Under the pieces are notes generated by a model. That model was not told the origin of the DNA. It was given only the letters and a program-made list of their open reading frames with translations, and made no database searches. 28,146 nucleotides of DNA from DATDCV01 sp036524155 (GTDB lineage: Bacteria > Verrucomicrobiota > Verrucomicrobiia > Limisphaerales > UBA8199). This document shows, in pieces, positions 7,601 through 15,654 of this stretch (positions are counted from its first letter, which is position 1; every line of letters starts with the position of its first letter). The position numbers and the translations under genes are program-made. The DNA lies in NCBI GenBank assembly GCA_036524155.1, contig DATDCV010000482.1, forward strand, positions 1 to 28,146, in the 5' to 3' direction.

Positions 7601-10600
7601 GGCTGCCCATTTCCAACATCGCATCCTCGACGAACCGGCCAGCCATGTAGAAGCCGCGTTCGTACATGTCTTGCGAACCAGACCGAAAGTCGAGTTCGTC
7701 AAAGGAAGTCCTGGCCAGCATGCCACGGTCAAAGCCGTTGAAGAGCGGCGCCGACAAGCGGGCTTCACCGTATCGGGCGCGGCACTTCATCCGAATGCTG
7801 CGCTTCGCATACTTGGTCCAGGCATTGCCAAACCGCGAGATGCCGCAGTTGAGTTGCACCGGGTTGCCCCCACCGGGCCAAAGGAGTTCAAGCGATCCTT
7901 CTCGTTCCTCGTACTCAGGCTGGCCCGGGACACAAATCGATATGGAGGGTAACGCCAGCAACCCCGGCCGCATCCGCGGGGCATACCGGGGGTCCTGCGT
8001 AATGCCAGTGTCCATGACTGAGGACGTGATTACACTGTCAACAAAAACAAAGGTCTTGGTCTGGACACGCGCCGATTTGTAGCCGGGCCGCACCGCCCGG
8101 GCCCTGGCGGCCACGGTCCGGGTGATGGAAATGGCATTGGTGTAGAGCAGGCTCGGCTCCGAACCGTCGAGTGAATAAAGGAGCATCGCCCCTGGATTAG
8201 GGTTCGTAAGCGTTAACGAGAAATTTGTGTCGTAGAAACCGCGCGCGTGGCTCCATTCAATTGGCTTGAGCCACCCGTCATAAGCCGGGGCGGCATTGAC
8301 GAGACGAGGGGTTGGTTCGAGGAGCTTCCAATTCCCGTCCAGGTCGCGCCCGTAGGCGAGGTCTGTGTCGAGCGCAGGATGGGAAATGCTGTCAACCGTC
8401 GTCAGCCCATCGCTGGCCGTGAGGATGAGGGTGCCGCCCTCCTTGGCGAGGCGAAAACTGGCGTGCAGGTTCCCCGCGGGATCGAACGGAACGTCCCGTC
8501 CCGAGGCAAAAATGATCAGCGTGCTATGCGGCGCCAGGATGGCTGGCGGGAAAACCCATTTCATCGGCCGACCAGCCTCATCGCTAAGACCCCACCCTGT
8601 TAGGTCCACCGGACCATTTCCCGTATTGCGCAACTCGATCCAGTCCGGGGCTTCGCCATAGGCATCTTCGAGGGAGTATTTGTTGTCCGCCACAAGTTCA
8701 CTCAGGCGCACCGGCAGTGAGGCGAGACCCACCTGCACCCCCAGCGCTCGTGACCAGATTCCGGCATTATTTGTGGCCAGGAGAATGAACTCGGTAGATT
8801 GCGTGGGGGTGAGTGTGAGACTGCCCACGCCATTGGCTGCGGTATAGGCGCCGACTGACCCCGTGACCGGCCGGAGTTCAACTCGCTGCACATCGTCCAC
8901 TGCCCATGATAGACCCACGCTTTGGCCCGGCTGGAGTTGATTGGTACTTGTGCTGAACGAGAGGACCCCGACGTTGTTCGTAACCCGGCCAAACACCTCC
9001 ACCTCCCGAAACCCGATAAAGAACTCGATGCCGCCGGTGGGATCGGTCCTTTGTTTGTCTTCCAGCCCCACCCGGACATAGCGTCCAAAAATCGGCCCGT
9101 TCAAATCAACGTCGAACGCAGTCGGCCCCCCTGTGACCCGTTGGGCATGGACAGATTCATGGGCCTGGTCGTAAATCCGCACGGTAGCGTTGGTGAGGCG
9201 GTATCCGATGGTGCTGGCGCCAATCGCGCGAATTCCGTACAGCGCATAGGTCGCGCCCAGATCGACCTCCCAATAGCCGTCCACGGTCCGGAGCGTGGTC
9301 GATGTCTCCGTCGCGTAGTTGTCATCGTTGGCGTTGCCGGGAGGCGCCACTGTCTCATCCAGGCGCAACATGTAGCTTTTCTTGAACGAAGCCAGGTTAT
9401 GGGTCACGGGAACGGGTGTGCCTGCGTTGAGGTTCAGGAGATTTGTGGTGCCCGAGACTACACGCGCTTCTGCCAACGTAACATAATGATTTCCATCACC
9501 ATTTAAACCGCCGTTCTCCAAACCCACCCGGACCCAACGCCCCGAAATCGCCTGGGCCGGCGTGTAAGCCCAGGTTCCCCCCAGACCGGGGTTGGACAGC
9601 ACGGTGGAGGCGATGCTGTTGGATGCTCCGTCGAAAACCCGAAGCACCAGCCCACTCAGTCGACTATCGCAACAACTACTGCGGTTAACGATCTCGATGC
9701 GGTCAATGGCGTAAACCTGGCCCAGATCGGCCATCCAATAACTGTCTACGAGATCCGCCGTATGGGTGAAGGTGCTCGCGTTGCCATCGATTGCGTTGCT
9801 GGCCGGGTAGCCGCCATACTCGCTGGACTGCCATACGCGAGCGACATTGGTTGTGACCGGGACCGGTTCCGGGCCGTACGGTAGGTTGGCCAGCCCAAAC
9901 ATCCGCACCTCGGCCAGGCCGACCTGCCGTGTGCCTCCGCCGTTCGTCTGTGTCCCGGGCAAGCCGATCCAGAGCGACCGCCCAACTGTCCCCGGCGGCA
10001 AATCCAGTAACAAGGTGCCGCCCGGGCCCGGATTCGTCAGCGTCGTCTCATATATAACCTGGTCGTCGAGGTTCAGCAGACGCAGCCTGAGGCCCGCGAG
10101 CTGAACGTCGAAGGGCGCTGAACGGTTCACCACCTCAATGCGCTCAAGCGGAAATGCCCGGCCGAGGCGGGCCAGCCAATAGCTTCCGGGCAGGTTGGCG
10201 GTGAGACTGAAGGTGCCGGGCGCTCCGTCCACGGCCATCACAGCATTGTTGCCGGCGGCCGCATCGCTCGATTGAATCACTTCGCCGAACGTCAAGCGCG
10301 TTCCGGAGGATGGCGCTCCGACCGTGTAACTGAATCGCGCACCGACAAACGCATTGGAATTCGAGGAGCGGTCGATGATTCCGTGACCCGGGGCCCAAGT
10401 GACAATCACAAGGCCCGGCGGCGGTTGCGGAAACCCGAACACATACCGGTCGGGCTCAAGTTCGGTGACAACAGCAGCAGGCGACCCGTTGATGAGCAAA
10501 TCGCCCGCGTCCATTCCGCGAACGCTCTCGTCGAACTGAACCTCGATCTGGGTCAAAGTTGGAACCGTTGCGCCCGGAACGGGAATCACATTCAACACCA

Positions 10601-11552
10601 GCGGAGCGTTCGTATCCCGCAAGCGTGGTTGCCACACAACATCAAGTGTAAGCCCCATAACGATATCCGTGCTGTTGGTCGTGTTTTGGTGAACCTCGGC
10701 GGCTAGAACGTTTGTGCCCGAATAAAGATTCGTCGCCGGAAAGTCGAACGGTCCTTCCCAAATCGCGTTCCCCACAGTGCGACTGGCCAGAGTGTCATAA
10801 GAAACCGGCGCTGTGGGCATGCCCAACGGCGGCACCGCCGAGCCGTTCAAGTAAAAGATCGCTCCATCATCAATCACTGTGTTGGCCACCAGATTGAGGC
10901 TGTAGGGGTTGGTCAGGTTGTTAGCAAAGCGTGTTCGGAAATAACATGTGATGGGCAAGTTGCCGGGGGTGAGCGCTAACGCGGTGGTTTTCGGCGCGGG
11001 TAGCGCACTTTCTTCAACATAGAGCAGCCCGCCGCCGAAGCTCCAGGTGTCGTCTGCGTAACCGGGAGCCGTCCACGAAGCGCTGAGGTTCGTCTTGCCG
11101 ACGCTGTAACGCCAGACGTTGGTAATTTCGACCAGCCGGTTTGTCTGTACAGGACCAGGGATTCCAAAGTCGAGAAACAACAAAACTGGCGCGCTGGTAA
11201 CCGCACCATACTGGTTAGTAACTACGACAACAAACCGGGCGTTGTCATCCACGCTAGCTGCCGTGAAACCGAGATTGGGGGCGGTGGCGCCGCTGAGGGC
11301 CGATCCATTCCGAAACCACTGAAAAGTGAGCGGCTCCCAGCCTGTTGCACCGACCCGGAACGTAACCGGGTCGCCGATGAAAACGGCTTGGGAAATTGGC
11401 GGATTCGTGATGGAGGGCGAAGCGCCCAGTCCCGCCAAAACGGATGCCAGGATTAGGCCAGCACCAAGGGCGCGCGACACGTAGAGCCTGTTGGAGAGAA
11501 CCGACCTTCGAGCCTGAGGCACCCGCAAAGGTATTTTCAAGCGCCGTGTCAC
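4650..11552 (-). CDS. Giant modular exoprotein: Ig, discoidin x3, lamin-tail x4, CotH-like kinase
   Basis: A single uninterrupted frame of 2300 residues. Residues 1-46 are a long basic n-region plus hydrophobic core (ALGAGLILASVLAGLGA), a Sec signal. Then: Ig-like (about 47-127); a jelly-roll-like region (135-310); SbsA-type Ig (315-410); three discoidin/F5-8C-like domains (about 420-552, 568-700, 718-856); Ig-like (860-942); lamin-tail domain (946-1066); chitobiase-C-like (1095-1170); CotH-like domain (1200-1480) with GRYVHLYINGVYWGQYDCRE and FKFWLGDADGF; chitobiase-C-like (1560-1648); lamin-tail domains at 1655-1795, 1828-1945 and 1964-2110; a putative Ig domain (2134-2226); and a C-terminal module ending FYRVRWVR. 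Start is a GTG without a clear ribosome binding site, so the exact N-terminus is uncertain. Such proteins are secreted or surface-bound; CotH kinases phosphorylate extracellular proteins. Role in adhesion or matrix is inferred. Confidence 0.85.
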   Translation of the reverse strand: MTRRLKIPLRVPQARRSVLSNRLYVSRALGAGLILASVLAGLGASPSITNPPISQAVFIGDPVTFRVGATGWEPLTFQWFRNGSALSGATAPNLGFTAASVDDNARFVVVVTNQYGAVTSAPVLLFLDFGIPGPVQTNRLVEITNVWRYSVGKTNLSASWTAPGYADDTWSFGGGLLYVEESALPAPKTTALALTPGNLPITCYFRTRFANNLTNPYSLNLVANTVIDDGAIFYLNGSAVPPLGMPTAPVSYDTLASRTVGNAIWEGPFDFPATNLYSGTNVLAAEVHQNTTNSTDIVMGLTLDVVWQPRLRDTNAPLVLNVIPVPGATVPTLTQIEVQFDESVRGMDAGDLLINGSPAAVVTELEPDRYVFGFPQPPPGLVIVTWAPGHGIIDRSSNSNAFVGARFSYTVGAPSSGTRLTFGEVIQSSDAAAGNNAVMAVDGAPGTFSLTANLPGSYWLARLGRAFPLERIEVVNRSAPFDVQLAGLRLRLLNLDDQVIYETTLTNPGPGGTLLLDLPPGTVGRSLWIGLPGTQTNGGGTRQVGLAEVRMFGLANLPYGPEPVPVTTNVARVWQSSEYGGYPASNAIDGNASTFTHTADLVDSYWMADLGQVYAIDRIEIVNRSSCCDSRLSGLVLRVFDGASNSIASTVLSNPGLGGTWAYTPAQAISGRWVRVGLENGGLNGDGNHYVTLAEARVVSGTTNLLNLNAGTPVPVTHNLASFKKSYMLRLDETVAPPGNANDDNYATETSTTLRTVDGYWEVDLGATYALYGIRAIGASTIGYRLTNATVRIYDQAHESVHAQRVTGGPTAFDVDLNGPIFGRYVRVGLEDKQRTDPTGGIEFFIGFREVEVFGRVTNNVGVLSFSTSTNQLQPGQSVGLSWAVDDVQRVELRPVTGSVGAYTAANGVGSLTLTPTQSTEFILLATNNAGIWSRALGVQVGLASLPVRLSELVADNKYSLEDAYGEAPDWIELRNTGNGPVDLTGWGLSDEAGRPMKWVFPPAILAPHSTLIIFASGRDVPFDPAGNLHASFRLAKEGGTLILTASDGLTTVDSISHPALDTDLAYGRDLDGNWKLLEPTPRLVNAAPAYDGWLKPIEWSHARGFYDTNFSLTLTNPNPGAMLLYSLDGSEPSLLYTNAISITRTVAARARAVRPGYKSARVQTKTFVFVDSVITSSVMDTGITQDPRYAPRMRPGLLALPSISICVPGQPEYEEREGSLELLWPGGGNPVQLNCGISRFGNAWTKYAKRSIRMKCRARYGEARLSAPLFNGFDRGMLARTSFDELDFRSGSQDMYERGFYMAGRFVEDAMLEMGSLNPHGRYVHLYINGVYWGQYDCREMLVDRFLADYLGGVKEDYVVVRGNDNVGDDFVLGTPDPPNLESWEYARSTRNSYQAVRSYVDVTHLVDFMLLWNYGNAESEFRSCGTVAAGSGFKFWLGDADGFLRTNALTLNRTTRSGPGGLFGGLVTENNSDFKTLLADRVYKHFFNSGALTPSANDARLAARMQEVRDSLVAECARWGYRTPASWESAYAIIRANLFPARTGQLLAYLRNAGLYPALDPPTFNQYGGLVTNGFTPSLASASGPIYYTIDGSDPRLAGGGISPTALVWVAGAVKVTNDLTVRARVRTTAGAWSALAEPRYLVVPRRVPGARDLLVTEINYNPAGSDDFEFVELWNASTNLLDLSGVALSNAVRFIFPDGYALAPGAFLVIAENAMAFSARYQAPDSPYYFDGVTVAGEWVGNLDNAGEIISLVGSNGLEISSVRYGTGGDWPSRPDGKGSSVELAAPPPPDATDQAVRAYLNDGRHWKASSLYHGSPGRFDVSTKSVRINEVLSHSNIGDDWIELFNTGVVPADLTGCTLTDNLGLPARWAFPTNTVIQPGGYLVLSASQLGFAFSELGSDVALLRMTGTNVIRFLDSAELPAANRQESLGIFQRSDGELDFTELRANTPGVINALPRVGPVVFSEIMFQPSPGRAQFVELANITGSSVTLYDPARPTNVWMIEGVGDFVFPPDRVLGPCETMIVCATNAEAFRAQYGVPAGVPVLGPWSGVLDDDGETLKLLTPGTPEADGTVPYYRADHVTYRTNSPWPEVASGTSLERMPIESFGNDPASWRAGPVNGSPGGTAADRPPTIVISGRPVVQQQTPLTLSLAVADLDVPWQTASLQATLLPEGSSFDPAQGTFCWIPSSAQGPGEFTVRFLAADSAMCGANQTLLEFTIQVLKPIAVSAQYFPGVLELNFEAFRGETYFVEYCSDLATETWQLLQEVTAATGGVATVVDLEAGQSPARFYRVRWVR
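7113..7955 (-). other. CotH-like kinase domain region of the giant gene
   Basis: Residues about 1200-1480. Visible family hallmarks are the ISRFGNAWTKYAKRSIRM strand, the FDELDFRSGSQ strand, GRYVHLYINGVYWGQYDCRE, YLGGVKEDYVVVRGND and FKFWLGDADGF with Asp1441 as a metal-binding candidate. The last motif differs from the WDAE-type motif I associate with many related proteins, so catalytic competence is uncertain. Confidence 0.65.
8985..10295 (-). repeat. Three consecutive discoidin-like (F5/8 type C) units inside the giant gene
   Basis: Units cover roughly 9897-10295, 9453-9851 and 8985-9401. Each contains an AVDG or AIDG-type loop, a YW-x(2,3)-LG strand (YWLARLGRAF, YWMADLGQVY, YWEVDLGATY), an IEVVNRS or IEIVNRS-type strand in the first two, and a GR-x-[LV]-[WR]-[IV]-GL strand near the end. 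Only the second has the adjacent cysteines of NRSSCCDSRLSG. These domains commonly bind carbohydrate or phospholipid; the units are divergent, so the duplication is old. Confidence 0.75.
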
Positions 11553-11756
11553 AACTGCAGAGTAGACCCGGTTTCCGATAACCGGTCAAACGTCCTCTTG
11601 ATTGGCCTGCCCAAGGGTTCGATGAGCTCCGGGTGCAGGCATCGGGAGCTCATTGCTGGACTCAGGGCAATGGCGTCTGCACCGGCTCCTGGCTTTCGTT
11701 ATTGAGCCCCCGGCGCAGGTCACCAGGCCCCGCGCCTCAGATTGCCGACCGGACAG
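11553..11756. other. Spacer between the two giant surface-protein genes
   Basis: These 204 bases separate two same-strand genes. They contain an inverted repeat, ATGAGCTCC at 11622-11630 and GGAGCTCAT at 11645-11653, with a 14-base loop. No T-tract follows on the minus strand, so it is not a canonical terminator. No good ribosome binding site precedes the GTG at 11552. Confidence 0.4.
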
Positions 11757-14700
11757 CTATTGTTTTCTCAAGCGGTAGTAAGTGCTGCCGGTCGATGGCA
11801 GGGACTCGGTCACCGAACCGCTCGTCGCCCCCGGCACATCCGCCCAGCCCGCGACGTTGTCGATAACCGCATTCGTCTGCAGGATGTAGCCCGTTGCGGT
11901 CCAATCGAGGGTGATCTGATTTGCGACCTGCCTCGAAATCGTCAACCGGGCAGGCACTGAGAAATCAATGGGAGAACCGCCCTGCGCCAAAGCCGTTATG
12001 TTGGTCGGATCCAGGGCGCTCGCATAGATTGCGAAATCATCCATCAACCCACGGAACGATGTATCTTCAAACGGAGTCCCGCCCATCAGGAACTGGGTGA
12101 AGTCTGAAGCCAGGACCGTAGTGTTTGCTGCTTCCAGGAACAGGACCCCGTCGATCCAAATCTGCTTCGTATCGCCGTTCTTCAAGAAGACAAAATGGTG
12201 CCATTTGTTTACGAAGAACCCGTTCGCATCCGTGTATCCCGGAACGTAGGGCGCAATTGTGGAAATGTTGGCGCTAATGCGCGTGGATCCTGCCGTGGAA
12301 CCACCTGTATCCCAGTACACCGTCCCGTCGCTCCATGGCGTATGCGCCGAGAGCCCCCGAAAATTGTCCACGCTCGAAAGCGAGACGCCATAGAAAGCAA
12401 AACTGTTCACAATCGGCGTCGTCCACTTCTGCCAGAACGAAACCGAGAGGGCGTTATTCGCCGCGACCGCGCTCAGCCATTGCCCGGGAATATTGCGCAC
12501 CAGGGCGGTGCCATTGGTCCCCAGATCCACGGCCCGGTCTCCTGCGTGGCCTGTGCGCCCCAAACCGTCTCCGCTGTAAGCCGCATCGCGTTCAAAGACC
12601 CCGACCAAACTGTGTATGCGGTCCACTGCCTGGGTGGTTACCGATGGACTATTGAAGTCCCAGTAAGCCAGCAGATTCACCGCCCCAATCTGGATCGGTA
12701 TGCTGCTGAAATTGACGGGGCTGGAACCCAGAAGCACCTCGGTGAAGTCGCCGTAACCGTCAAAATCGGTGTCGGGCAAATAAGGATCTGAGCCCGTATT
12801 TGCGGCGCTCACAAACACACCGGTTCGGGTTTCCGCTCCATCCAGCAGGCCATCCCCGTCAACATCTGGATTCAGAGGGTCTGTGCCCGTGTCCGTCGCA
12901 CTCGTCCAGATCCCGGTCCCGGTTTCCACGCCGTCTCTCAGTCCGTCTCCGTCAGTGTCCGGGTTGAGCGGATTGGTTTTACGTTGATATTCCTGGAAAT
13001 TAGTCAGACCGTCCGAATCGGTGTCCTGGGCGGCATCGGCCGGATTATTCTTGTTGAATCCGTAAAAAGTCTCCCACCAGTCCGGCATGCCGTCGCCATC
13101 CGCATCGCCGGTAGCTTGATCGACGTCGAGTGGCGACAAGCCGTAGGCCAGGGCCTCGATTTGATTGGTGGTTAAGCCGCTGCCATACACCGCAAAATCA
13201 TCCACCAATCCAAGAAACTGAGCTGCGAAGCCGGGGTAGCTGGCGCCAATTATTAACTCTGTGAAATCCGCCGGCAACGGGCTGGCCCCGGCGTCGAGGT
13301 TGAGAACGAGCTTGCCGTCCATCCAGACTTGCTTCATCCCTCCGTTCTTCACAAACGCGAAGTGGTGCCACTTCTGCCAGTCGAAACCTGCCGGGGCTGT
13401 TCCGTTGAGGCGCTGCGCCGGGGTAGCGCAACAACCGGCGGTGTCAAAATAGACAGTGCCCCCCGCGCCTCCATTGGGATTGTGGGCTTGCATTCCCCGA
13501 TCGCCGGAGCCGGCGGAGGGAGATCGAATCCAGAACGTTGAACTGCCCACGGGAACTACCGACCACTTTTGCCAGAAGGACAGACTGATCGCGTCCGACA
13601 GGCCGGTGCTCGGGTCGAGAGCGGCCGCCGCCTGCAAGTAGGGCGCGATGGCGCGTGAGCGGACAACTCGCTGCGCCGAGTTGGTGCCGAAATCAATGGC
13701 ACGGTCGCCGGGCTTTCCGGTATAGCCGCGGCCGTCGGCAGTGTAAACGGCGCCCTCAGTTGTCGCCGTGCGGCCGTTCGTTAGCGCGATAACTCCATTG
13801 GTGAAAAATGCTACCAGGTTGTGGACCTGGTCCACTGCCTGGGTCGGCGCGGTGGTGTCGTTGAAGTTCCAGTAAGCCAGGATCCGCGCCCCTGTGCCTA
13901 AAGTGGGGGTGCTGGCAGCATTCACGGGTGAGTTGCCTAGCGCCACCTCGGCGCCGTCTCCAAAACCATCCGAATCAGTGTCCCATACGGTCGGATTTGT
14001 CCCCGTGTCAGCGGCGCTCACAAATATACCGGTGTTCTTTTCGGCCCCGTCCGGCACAAGATCCCCATCCGTGTCCGGGTTCAAGGGGTCAGTGCCGGTG
14101 TCACTGGTGCTCGTGAAGAAGCCATACCCGGTTTCCACGCCATCCATATACCCATCCTGATCCGTATCAGGATTGCGCGGGTCGGTCCCTTTGGCAAATT
14201 CCTGCAAGTTCGTCAGCCCATCGCTGTCGGTGTCCTGTGTCGCGTCCAGAGGGGAATTCGGGTTCAGCCCGTACTTCGTTTCCCATCCGTCCGGCAGGCC
14301 ATCGCCGTCAGTATCTGTCCCTACCAATACCGGGCTCATGCCGCTAGCTAGCAGCGCCATTTGCGATGCGGTTATGGCCCCTTCCCAAACCGCAAAATCG
14401 TCGATCAGCCCTTGCATGTTGTTGGCCACCGTAGCCGTCGGGGCACCCCAAACGAATGCCGCCCCTACCAGCACTTCGGTAAAATCGGCCGGCAATGCGC
14501 TGGCGCCGGTGCTTTGCAGCATCACCGCACCATCAACCACCACCTGCTTGGTGTCTCCGTTCTTCAAGAAGGCGAACAAATGCCACATCTGATAATTCAC
14601 ACCCACACCGCCACTCAACCGTTGCGTGCCGGCCGTGCAGCACCCCGCGGTGTCGAAATAGATGGTGTTTCCACCATATGGACAGTGAGCCTGAAAGCCT

Positions 14701-15164
14701 CTCCAGTTTCCCGAACTTGACGGCGAGGTCATCCAGAATGACGAGCTTCCCGCCGTCCCCGTATTCCATTTCTGATGGAAGGTGACCGCAATTCTGTCGC
14801 TCGCGGCAGCCAGATTCAGGGCTGCGGCAATGTCGGTCGAACGCATTAGGCGATAGACCTGGTTAACGCCGAAATCGAGCGCACGATCTCCTGGCAACGC
14901 CGAAAATCCACCACCATCGGCGGTATACACAGGATTATTAGTCATGTTACTCGGGTCCGTATCTACGTTGTTGGTGAACGTGCCGACGAACCCGCCCACC
15001 GTCGCCACCGCTTGGGTGGGATTGCTCGCGTCGTCGAAATTCCAGTAAGCGATGAGTCTCGCCGGCTGGGCCGATACCGGCGCACAAAACGCAGCCAAAA
15101 CTGCCAGGCAAATGGTGTTGCGTAACGTGCCCGCTGCGAAACTCTGTATGTTGTAGGTCTTCAT
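11757..15164 (-). CDS. Secreted LamG-repeat protein with TSP3-like calcium-binding linkers
   Basis: The start is the ATG at 15164: GGAG lies six bases upstream and the product begins with a clear signal peptide (residues 1-33, cleavage near VSA-QP). The frame is open further upstream to 15290 but without signal features. The 1135-residue protein has three LamG/concanavalin-like beta-sandwich units (about 36-278, 428-678 and 828-1068), each starting ILAYWNF or similar and containing a KWHHFAFVKNG-type segment. Units 1-2 and 2-3 are joined by aspartate-rich linkers with motifs such as DTDGDGLPDGWE and DTDSDGLTNLQE, resembling thrombospondin type 3 calcium-binding repeats. It ends with a small beta module closing in YYRLRKQ. 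It probably acts outside the cell in glycan binding or adhesion, stabilised by calcium. No catalytic motif or PEP-CTERM sorting signal was seen. Ligand unknown. Confidence 0.88.
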   Translation of the reverse strand: MKTYNIQSFAAGTLRNTICLAVLAAFCAPVSAQPARLIAYWNFDDASNPTQAVATVGGFVGTFTNNVDTDPSNMTNNPVYTADGGGFSALPGDRALDFGVNQVYRLMRSTDIAAALNLAAASDRIAVTFHQKWNTGTAGSSSFWMTSPSSSGNWRGFQAHCPYGGNTIYFDTAGCCTAGTQRLSGGVGVNYQMWHLFAFLKNGDTKQVVVDGAVMLQSTGASALPADFTEVLVGAAFVWGAPTATVANNMQGLIDDFAVWEGAITASQMALLASGMSPVLVGTDTDGDGLPDGWETKYGLNPNSPLDATQDTDSDGLTNLQEFAKGTDPRNPDTDQDGYMDGVETGYGFFTSTSDTGTDPLNPDTDGDLVPDGAEKNTGIFVSAADTGTNPTVWDTDSDGFGDGAEVALGNSPVNAASTPTLGTGARILAYWNFNDTTAPTQAVDQVHNLVAFFTNGVIALTNGRTATTEGAVYTADGRGYTGKPGDRAIDFGTNSAQRVVRSRAIAPYLQAAAALDPSTGLSDAISLSFWQKWSVVPVGSSTFWIRSPSAGSGDRGMQAHNPNGGAGGTVYFDTAGCCATPAQRLNGTAPAGFDWQKWHHFAFVKNGGMKQVWMDGKLVLNLDAGASPLPADFTELIIGASYPGFAAQFLGLVDDFAVYGSGLTTNQIEALAYGLSPLDVDQATGDADGDGMPDWWETFYGFNKNNPADAAQDTDSDGLTNFQEYQRKTNPLNPDTDGDGLRDGVETGTGIWTSATDTGTDPLNPDVDGDGLLDGAETRTGVFVSAANTGSDPYLPDTDFDGYGDFTEVLLGSSPVNFSSIPIQIGAVNLLAYWDFNSPSVTTQAVDRIHSLVGVFERDAAYSGDGLGRTGHAGDRAVDLGTNGTALVRNIPGQWLSAVAANNALSVSFWQKWTTPIVNSFAFYGVSLSSVDNFRGLSAHTPWSDGTVYWDTGGSTAGSTRISANISTIAPYVPGYTDANGFFVNKWHHFVFLKNGDTKQIWIDGVLFLEAANTTVLASDFTQFLMGGTPFEDTSFRGLMDDFAIYASALDPTNITALAQGGSPIDFSVPARLTISRQVANQITLDWTATGYILQTNAVIDNVAGWADVPGATSGSVTESLPSTGSTYYRLRKQ
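11961..15059 (-). repeat. Three-fold LamG unit duplication within the gene (period about 1.2 kb)
   Basis: LamG units lie at about 14331-15059, 13131-13883 and 11961-12683, repeating every 390-400 codons. Equivalent segments are easy to align: YFDTAGCCTAGTQRLSG, YFDTAGCCATPAQRLNG and YWDTGGSTAGSTRIS. The first two units retain the vicinal cysteines; the third has lost them. The linkers at about 13926-14318 and 12717-13109 are also duplicates of each other. Confidence 0.8.
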
Positions 15165-15438
15165 GGTATCTCCGGATGAGGAACGGGGCCTGTCCTTCAC
15201 ATCGCCCGGCGCTTGGTGGGGATGATGGTGCGAAGCGATCTCCTTGCGGTGATCATTCCCGGGGTGTTGACGGCACGATCTGTCCGGCATTGCCCACCAA
15301 AACCGCTTTGACCAGCATCGGCGCCCGCCGTTAAGTGAAGGACCGTTGTGGTGTTATCCATTGAGGTCATTCTACTGAGCCGGGTTGAGCAAAAAACAGC
15401 ACGACGAATACGCGGCGGCTTCCACTTAATCAGGCTAG

Positions 15439-15477
15439 TGCCAGTAACGTGGCAAGTCTTTTCTTGTTTGGCAAGTC
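15439..15477. promoter_or_regulatory. Candidate operator: dyad plus direct repeat
   Basis: TGCCA (15439-15443) and TGGCA (15450-15454) are reverse complements separated by six bases; the right half recurs as TGGCAAGTC at 15469-15477, nineteen bases from the first TGGCAAGTC at 15450. It sits upstream of the candidate aqpZ promoter. A similar sequence occurs at 16497-16515. Individually such dyads are common by chance, so this is only a candidate. Confidence 0.25.
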
Positions 15478-15549
15478 GGATCTGCAGGGCCGATTGGCGG
15501 GGCTTGAACTGCGGCCTTGGTAGCGACCTCGCAAGCCTCTCGAACCGGG

Positions 15550-15576
15550 TTGAAACCGGGTCGAGAACTGTATTAT
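15550..15576 (+). promoter_or_regulatory. Candidate promoter for aqpZ
   Basis: TTGAAA at 15550-15555 and TATTAT at 15571-15576, with a 15-base spacer that is shorter than ideal. It would place a transcription start near 15583, giving a leader of about 70 bases before the ATG at 15655. Confidence 0.3.
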
Positions 15577-15642
15577 CAATAAGGCGAATTGGTGCCGTTT
15601 CAGTAATTAACCGAGCAAACGACAATTGCTCCTTCAACACGA

Positions 15643-15647
15643 AAGGA
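15643..15647 (+). promoter_or_regulatory. Ribosome binding site of aqpZ
   Basis: AAGGA seven bases upstream of the ATG at 15655 fixes the start of aqpZ. Confidence 0.6.
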
Positions 15648-15654
15648 AAACAAA

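Larger units (their letters stand above)
15165..15654. other. Divergent intergenic region between LamG gene and aqpZ
   Basis: About 490 bases without a convincing gene. An open frame at 15197-15640 on the minus strand gives a sequence with no recognisable family and is best seen as chance. The region must contain promoters for both flanking genes. It holds a dyad TGCCA-N6-TGGCA at 15439-15454, a direct repeat TGGCAAGTC at 15450 and 15469, a candidate sigma-70-type promoter at 15550-15576 and the aqpZ ribosome binding site. Confidence 0.6.

Noticed and set aside
11622..11653. Inverted repeat ATGAGCTCC/GGAGCTCAT between the giant genes, possible terminator
   Set aside because: There is no T-tract on either side, and 9-bp arms with a free loop length are expected once or twice by chance in a window this size.
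15197..15640. 147-codon open frame on the minus strand upstream of the LamG gene
   Set aside because: It overlaps the promoter region of both flanking genes, the product has no recognisable features, and it would overlap the validated LamG start context only by chance.
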